A DNA stretch of 64,000 bases from Saururus chinensis. Its lineage: Eukaryota; Streptophyta; Magnoliopsida; Piperales; Saururaceae. The position numbers were made by a program, and so were the translations under genes. Under the pieces are notes generated by a model, which ran no database searches, had not been told where the DNA came from, and was given only the letters and a program-made list of their open reading frames with translations. Location: positions 43,689,644 through 43,753,643 of the forward strand of contig CP141142.1 in NCBI GenBank assembly GCA_035235625.1. The letters are read 5' to 3'. Shown here piece by piece: positions 60,660-64,000 of the stretch (its first letter is position 1; each line of letters starts with the position of its first letter).

Positions 60660-63600
60660 TGTAACATCTCGTGCTCTGATTACACCTAAACTAAGGGGTT
60701 AGGGGTAATTATATACTTTTTAGTTAATTTTTAAGGGGTTTCAAGGGATTGAATCCCAGTATATGAGTAGAGCTCAAAGTAACAAGAGTAACGAACTAAG
60801 GAACACGTGAAATAGAGTTCAGGAGTGAAAGTTATGACCTTTAAAAATGTGTCACAAGGGCAGGGCTCACGTAAAAAGTGTGGAATAACTTACCCATTAG
60901 GGTCTAGCTTTGAAAGTCTCATTGATACGAGTCCATCAATACTAAGAACGCTAGATTTCGACTTCGGGGTAAGAAGTTATCGCATTTGAAATTGGAATTG
61001 TATTTGAGTGAAATAATAATAAAATAATAGAGAAAAGACAAAATAGATGGCGTTATCTGGAGCTGCACTACGCCAAGCCGCCCATGCACCACGCCGCAGG
61101 ATCATGGTTGTCTGCGCGATGCGGGGCTTGCGTGCTCGCACGACTAACAGAGCAGCGATCGCGCATGTCACACACCGCACATAGCACGCGTTATGCATGC
61201 CTCACTCGTGGTGACCACGTGATGCAGTCGAATCATCACGCGACATGTGGCATGCATCTATGCGTGCGTATTCCCTTTTACGCCGTATGGTCCCACTCCT
61301 TCCCATATAAATTTTGCTTTCCGTCTAAATTTCTATGAGAGTTGTCGGATTCCGAGTCCATTTTCATCCATTCAAAAAGAGTTTTTGGCTTATTCGAGGG
61401 TGTTATATGCAATAGAAGCATCCATTCCTCAAGTTGACGATTTTATAAGGGAGAAACACCCCGAGGTAAGAGGAGACTCTGCCCATCACCCTCGAGTCCT
61501 AAAGTGAGAGAAGTTGTTAGGAGCAAGAGGGGGCTTCGTCCTCCACTAAAGGGCCACACAGTGAGAGAAACATCTCCAGGGTAAGGGGAGGTTCTGTTCG
61601 TAGTTGTAATGCCCCTGATTTTCCCTACTATTTTTTGAATTTTTCTGCTATTTTTTGATCATTTTTGGCAAAAAAATATGATGCTTTGGCATATTTAGCT
61701 TCGGTATTTGTAACCCTAGAGTTGGGTGGGGGGTTCTTCGTAGGCCACAGGCCTGGATGCACGTTTCGATGTGAAAAATTGATAAAGAGAATGCAACTGC
61801 AGAGGATAAGGGGGGAAAATTTTAAAAAAAGAAAGAAAAGGGGCTCGGACTCGGGCTCGGCCGAGCCCATTCCAAAAGCTTCTGGAACAAGATGACCCCC
61901 CTCTCTCATCTGTCCAAGCCGGAGGAGTGCCACCGGCTGACCTCAGCTTGATGACGGCCAGGCTGCCTCCCCGACACCGCCCCAGCCTGCTCCGCCCTCC
62001 GCCGGATTTACCCCTCCCTGTTAGCTCTCTCTCTCTCTCTCTATGCATTGTATTTCCGCTGCCACCGTGGGCCGGCAAGGGCCAGCCGGCCAGCCACGGC
62101 TCCGCCTTGGACTGGCAATAGCGGGAGGCCACCCCTCCAGGCCCTAGAAGGCCTCTCCTCCGCAGCCTCAGTCTTTTTTCCACCTCTGCCCTATTTTTTT
62201 GTCGGTGCTATGTTTTGGTGAAACAGAGACCACTGATGGTGAGACACGGCCGACCTGACTTCCTCCAGCCTCACCTTGGTCCGGCGAAGGCTATGGACCA
62301 CCCTACCCAGCCCGATTCCATCTCTTCCGCCGTCCTCTACTCCGCACTGTCCGATTTGCACCTTACTGTGTTTTGATTTTTCGGTGAGTTGTCGCCGCCA
62401 TTGTTGGCAAGTGATGGAGACCTGGCCACTGTGGACTCTGCCCGGCCAAGTGATGGTCCGGGGACATCCCCACCTAGATCGGTTCAGCCTCCTTCCCCTC
62501 CGTTTCTCCTCTGCTCAGTTCGGTCATCCCCTGTTTTTGGTCTACGTTCGTTTTGGACGTTGTGACTGCCGTCGTCTGGACAACAGACTTGACTTAGTGG
62601 ATCTTTGACTGGCTCTGCCCCAGCCCAGTGACACCAATGGGCCACCCCACCGTTCCTTGTTCAGCCTCTGCTTTAGAACCATGCTTGGAACGCGATGCAT
62701 TTTTCAGTCAATTCGAGCAAGAGGCTCTATTTTTGGTTGCCATCGTGTCATTGGTGGTTGGCTAGGGCTGGTCAGCCTTTGTTCGGCTCTGCCCCGGCTT
62801 GGTGATGATGGCAAGGGCCACCCTAGCCTGGCCCCACCTAACCCGGTGTGATCGCCTCTGATTCGTGCTCTTCCTTGTGGCCCGTAGTCGCAACTAGTTC
62901 TGTCTCACCAGCATGTTTGCCCGTTGACCCCTCTTGCCCATTTTATGTCGTCGGAACAAGACGACATCTGGCAAGAATCTATATGGCCTACCGTGACCGA
63001 AGGTGGACGAGTTCACCTGCATAGGCCTTGGCCAGTGACAGCCTTGCGGCCTTTACTCGACCCAGAACCTTCCTCGTCCTCTCTGTGCAAGATGTATAGT
63101 CGCCTGCACCTATTGTTTTGGTTGTGGGTGATCGGCGATGTCACCGCTTCGATTGGCCACCACTAGGGCCTTAGCCCTGTCGGCCCTTTATGAGCCTTGT
63201 ACTGCCTCTGTGTAGCCTCTCCCCATCCCATTTGGCTGCGTGTGCATATAGCCGCGTGTGCGGTTTAGGGTTTAGGTGCCACTTTGGCACCGCCTGACCG
63301 TCGAATGGCTCTGCCATCATCTGGATTTGACCACGAGAGTTCTCCACATCCCCTCCATCCTTGAGAGTTGCCCAACGCCCTTATGTCGGCCCTTGTAAAC
63401 ACGAAATTGATGCTATTGGGTGCTGTCCACGGCCGATTTTGACGTCTTGTGACCGGTTGAGTATTTTTTAATCGCCGATCGAATTTTAGTGTGTACACAT
63501 GGACCTTCGGTCGCACCTACCACTCGTTGGCACGATCTTTCTCCCGGCTGCCCCTAGTGTGCCGCCGTGGATCGCAAATTTTCTGCATTGACATGTGTCA

Positions 63601-64000
63601 CCCCTATTTGGCCACCAGTAGTTCCGGCGCTTCCTAAAACCTCAGGATAACAGCTCTCTCAACTTAACAATGGTTTTGACCGCCAACTCCGCCACCGACG
63701 CCGCCACCGTCGTATGCTTGCCATCAAATGTCATGATTACGAGGTAGGAGAGCTTTGAACTTGTAATTTCATGATAACATGCTTTGAATGAGTAGCAGCG
63801 TGCTAGGATTATATGATTCCATGTTTTGGATATTAAATCATGGCCTGTTTGCATGATGTAAGATAATGAATTATGCCACGTTGAGATACATATATGTATG
63901 TGAGTTGTAAGCATGATTTATGTATGCAAAATATGTATGTGCTAGTGATGGCTAGCGAATATGTTAGTATGCTACGTATGTGTTTTATGGATATGCTAGT
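60660..64000 (+). mobile_element. LTR I (third family), interrupted by unit H
   Basis: Starts TGTAACATCTCGTGC at 60660. The leader block (AGTTATGACCT, AAGTGTGGAATAAC, TTGATACGAGTCC) matches 51200-51330 of the solo LTR at 51041-53307 in the same order. A TATA-like CCATATAAATT lies near 61303. The visible part runs to 61604, where unit H is inserted; the remainder lies beyond the window. Solo or part of a whole element cannot be decided. Confidence 0.7.
61605..64000 (+). mobile_element. Divergent giant LTR unit H, truncated by window end
   Basis: Begins TGTAATGCCCCTGATT after GTAGT. It shares with D and E the long 5' module (ACCGTGACCGAAGGTGGA near 62992, GTTCACCTGCATAGGCC near 63010) and with all copies the ATTACGAGGTAGG block (63738) and the start of the GCTAGTGATGGCTAGC array at 63937. 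The early block (61680-61800) is diverged from the A/B/D/E/G type and closer to C. A (CT)n tract lies at 62025-62042. The 3' half is outside the window. Confidence 0.75.

Noticed and set aside
60977-61507. ORFs of 73-86 codons in LTR I
   Set aside because: Short, overlapping on both strands, within LTR leader sequence that is shared with 51041-53307 but not kept open there.

Overview
This is nuclear DNA of a flowering plant, probably a woody eudicot-type genome rich in repeats. The evidence is one intron-rich host gene whose protein aligns by eye with the angiosperm PIAL1/PIAL2 SUMO ligases, set among LTR retroelements with plant-type ends (TGTAA...TTACA or TGACA, 5-bp target duplications, a Met-tRNA primer site). 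I cannot name the species.

Layout. (1) 1-2912: truncated giant LTR unit, reverse strand. (2) 2913-4267: AT-rich, no gene. (3) 4268-about 29080: an old reverse-strand LTR (J) split by a giant LTR unit (B, 4873-27699). B holds two further giant units: C (6990-16485), which carries D (8355-13170), and E (16908-25695), which carries F (17923-21627), a solo LTR of a second family. B, C, D and E have exact 5-bp target duplications (CATAC, GTGTG, ACTAC, AGTTG); F has an imperfect one. (4) About 29290-33950: decayed Ty3/Gypsy element, reverse strand. (5) 34960-about 45960: the host gene, with promoter, 16 coding exons and 3' UTR. (6) About 45970-46869: 3' end of another Gypsy element with its short LTR. 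(7) 46870-about 54350: decayed Ty1/Copia element broken into by two solo LTRs (47333-50052, 51041-53307). (8) 54351-55802: unclassified. (9) 55803-60448: complete giant LTR unit G, target duplication AAAAT. (10) 60660-64000: an LTR (I) into which giant unit H is inserted, running off the window.

The one gene that looks functional is a PIAL-type SUMO ligase (978 codons, all introns GT-AG). In Arabidopsis PIAL1/2 promote SUMO chain formation and work with MOM1 in transcriptional silencing, so a likely transposon-silencing factor lies here among transposons.

The other main feature is the giant LTR family. Its complete units are about 4.5-5.1 kb, all solitary, with imperfect inverted ends, a TATA box only about 115 bp from the start, an exchangeable 5' module and up to five kinds of internal tandem array. 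A 710-bp LTR at 46160-46869, lying just after a polypurine tract, shares the family's last 350 or so bases. This supports reading the giant units as solo LTRs rather than DNA transposons.
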